A DNA stretch of 64,000 nt from Pictodentalium vernedei (taxonomy: Eukaryota > Mollusca > Scaphopoda > Dentaliida > Dentaliidae), in the NCBI GenBank assembly GCA_031216915.1, contig CM062289.1, positions 58,408,577 to 58,472,576 of the forward strand, read 5' to 3'. The notes beneath the pieces were generated by a model. That model worked only from the letters and a program-made list of their open reading frames with translations, was not told the DNA's origin and searched no databases. Positions 62,627 to 64,000 of this stretch are shown piece after piece. Position 1 is the stretch's first letter; the number at the start of each line of letters is the position of its first letter. The position numbers were made by a program, and so were the translations under genes.

Positions 62627-62761
62627 CTAAAACAGATACAATCATATTGCAAACTGTTCATAACTTTCAAAACAATCACTTTTGTACTGGGATGTCGACT
62701 AAAAACAATTGGAAATTGCAGTGAAAACATGTGACAAGAAATTAGCTTAATAGTGTCAACG

Positions 62762-63030
62762 GTGCTACTAAAATGTGCCAGTGCTCCTAAAATATTATCC
62801 GGGGACCAAAAATGTCCACAAAAAAAATGATATGGCAGTCTTTTTGGTGATGCGGGCAGTGCCTGAGAACCTGGGTTATTTATTTTTTTGGCCTAACATA
62901 AATTTAGTTTGGAATTCCCTGTACTTTTATCAAGTGAAGCATTTGATTGATTCTATTAAAGAGTTTGTTTTTGTCAGTGAGCCAGTAATATTTACATCAT
63001 TTAATGCAGTGTTCACCAGAGTCAATGCTG
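62762..63030. other. Unassigned DNA
   Basis: A 91-codon frame (62775-63050) has no domain and runs into the 5' hairpin of the next repeat; probably chance. Confidence 0.4.
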
Positions 63031-63035
63031 GGTTT

Positions 63036-64000
63036 TTAGTCGAGTTTTGACGAGGTCAAACTCGACTTATAATTTGATGATGTGGCGGATGGGCGGCGGG
63101 CATAAACAATTGGTTTCTGGGCAATAACTTTAGTTTTGATGAACCTTTACCAAAATTATACCAGAGGTTATCCTATAGGAAAGGAAGACACCTATCGATT
63201 TCAGAATCTCGCACCCCAAGGTCAAGGTCACTGTTACTATAAATAGAATATTTTGTGACAAATTGGTTTCCGGGCAATAACTTTAGTTCTATTTGATGCA
63301 CCTTTACCAAACTTATACCAGAGGTTACTCTATAGGAAGGGAAGACACCTATAGATTTCGGAGTCTGGGACTCCAAGGTCAAGGTCACTGTTACTATAAA
63401 TAGAATATTTTATGACAAATTGGTTTCTGGGCAATAACTTTAGTTCTATTTGACGCACCTTTACCAAACTTATACCAGAGGTTACCCTATAGGAAGGGAA
63501 GACACCTATTGATTTCGGAGTCTGGGACTCCAAGGTCAAGGTCACTGTTACTATAAATAGAATATTTTGTGACAAATTGGTTTCCGGGTAATAACTTTAG
63601 TTCTATTCCGTGTATCTTCACCAAACTTATACCACAGGTTACCCTATAGGAAGGGAAGACACCTATTGATTTCGGAGTCTGGGGCCCCAAGGTCAAGGTC
63701 ACTGTTACTATCAATAGAATATTTTTTGGAACTTGCTAGGTGAAAGGTCAAGGTCACAGTGACCTTGAACATAGTAAATCGTAACCAATTCGTTTCCGGA
63801 CTATAACTTGATAATGGTTTGGCCCACATTCATGAAACTTCATAGGTAGGTTAGCCTAGGTGAGTGGAAGACCCCTATATATTCTGGACTCACTAGGGTG
63901 AAGGCCAAGGTCACAGTGACCTTGAACATAATAATTCGTAAACAATTGGTTTCCAGATGATAATTTGACAGTGGTTCCACCTACGTTCATGAAACTTCAT
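63036..64000 (+). repeat. Tandem-core element N (continues past window)
   Basis: 5' hairpin 'agtcgagttttgacgagg' / 'caaactcgact', then at least five units of 153-158 bp (one ~212 bp), each with 'ttggtttcgggcaataac'-type sequence, 'accctataggaagggaagac' and 'ccaaggtcaaggtcactg'. The minus-strand frames over it repeat the same peptide and are not genes. Confidence 0.8.

Noticed and set aside
63173-63829. Series of minus-strand frames with repeated peptide ending in SEI..CLPFL
   Set aside because: Produced by 157-bp tandem units; no start context, domain or conserved stop placement beyond the repeat.

Overview
The window is eukaryotic genomic DNA, AT-rich and packed with repeats. The repeat types (a DIRS-like retrotransposon family, tRNA-derived SINEs, Helentron-like elements with tandem cores, many short inverted-repeat elements) and a C-type-lectin gene with large introns suggest a lophotrochozoan animal, most likely a bivalve or gastropod mollusc. 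The organism is an inference from repeat style; no species marker was found.

Host gene: six plus-strand exons (5498-5631, 6728-6777, 19503-19670, 32888-32932, 40424-40605, 56775-56839) join with matching splice phases into part of a protein with two C-type lectin-like domains separated by a short Pro/Thr linker. Its 5' end lies left of the window. The last CTLD exon(s) lie right of it or are lost. Everything between the exons is intronic repeat. A possible minus-strand terminal exon (62397-62626) faces it.

Layout: 1-1884 is the 3' part of a DIRS element (copy 1). 1885-9010 holds MITE-type elements and hairpins around exons 1 and 2. 9311-12359 (H1), 15787-18027 (H2) and 37663-40199 (H3) are elements with ~168-bp tandem cores. 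12405-12767 and 35032-35376 are SINEs with intact target-site duplications. 22298-31791 is a hAT transposon with an 8-bp TSD, split by a complete 6.5-kb DIRS element (copy 2, 22358-28850) and a TTAA MITE. 31800-37660 is MITE-rich. 44646-50998 is DIRS copy 3, itself inside a MITE-like element. 51339-52870 is a sister MITE split by a 1.1-kb TA-element. 53264-54792 is a 5'-truncated LINE plus a Helitron-like element inside another MITE. 56279-62154 holds further TA and TTAA elements, long hairpins and a Penelope-like GIY-YIG fragment. 63036-64000 opens another tandem-core element.

The coding sequence of every mobile element examined is damaged. Comparing the three DIRS copies shows that the long single reading frame of copy 2 (25227-28178) is caused by a 5-nt deletion, and that the native element had three overlapping frames (gag-like, RT-RNase H, tyrosine recombinase). 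The most unusual theme is the palindromes: the same long perfect hairpin cores occur inside MITE families with unrelated ends and different target types, and one hairpin sits cleanly inside the Penelope endonuclease domain.
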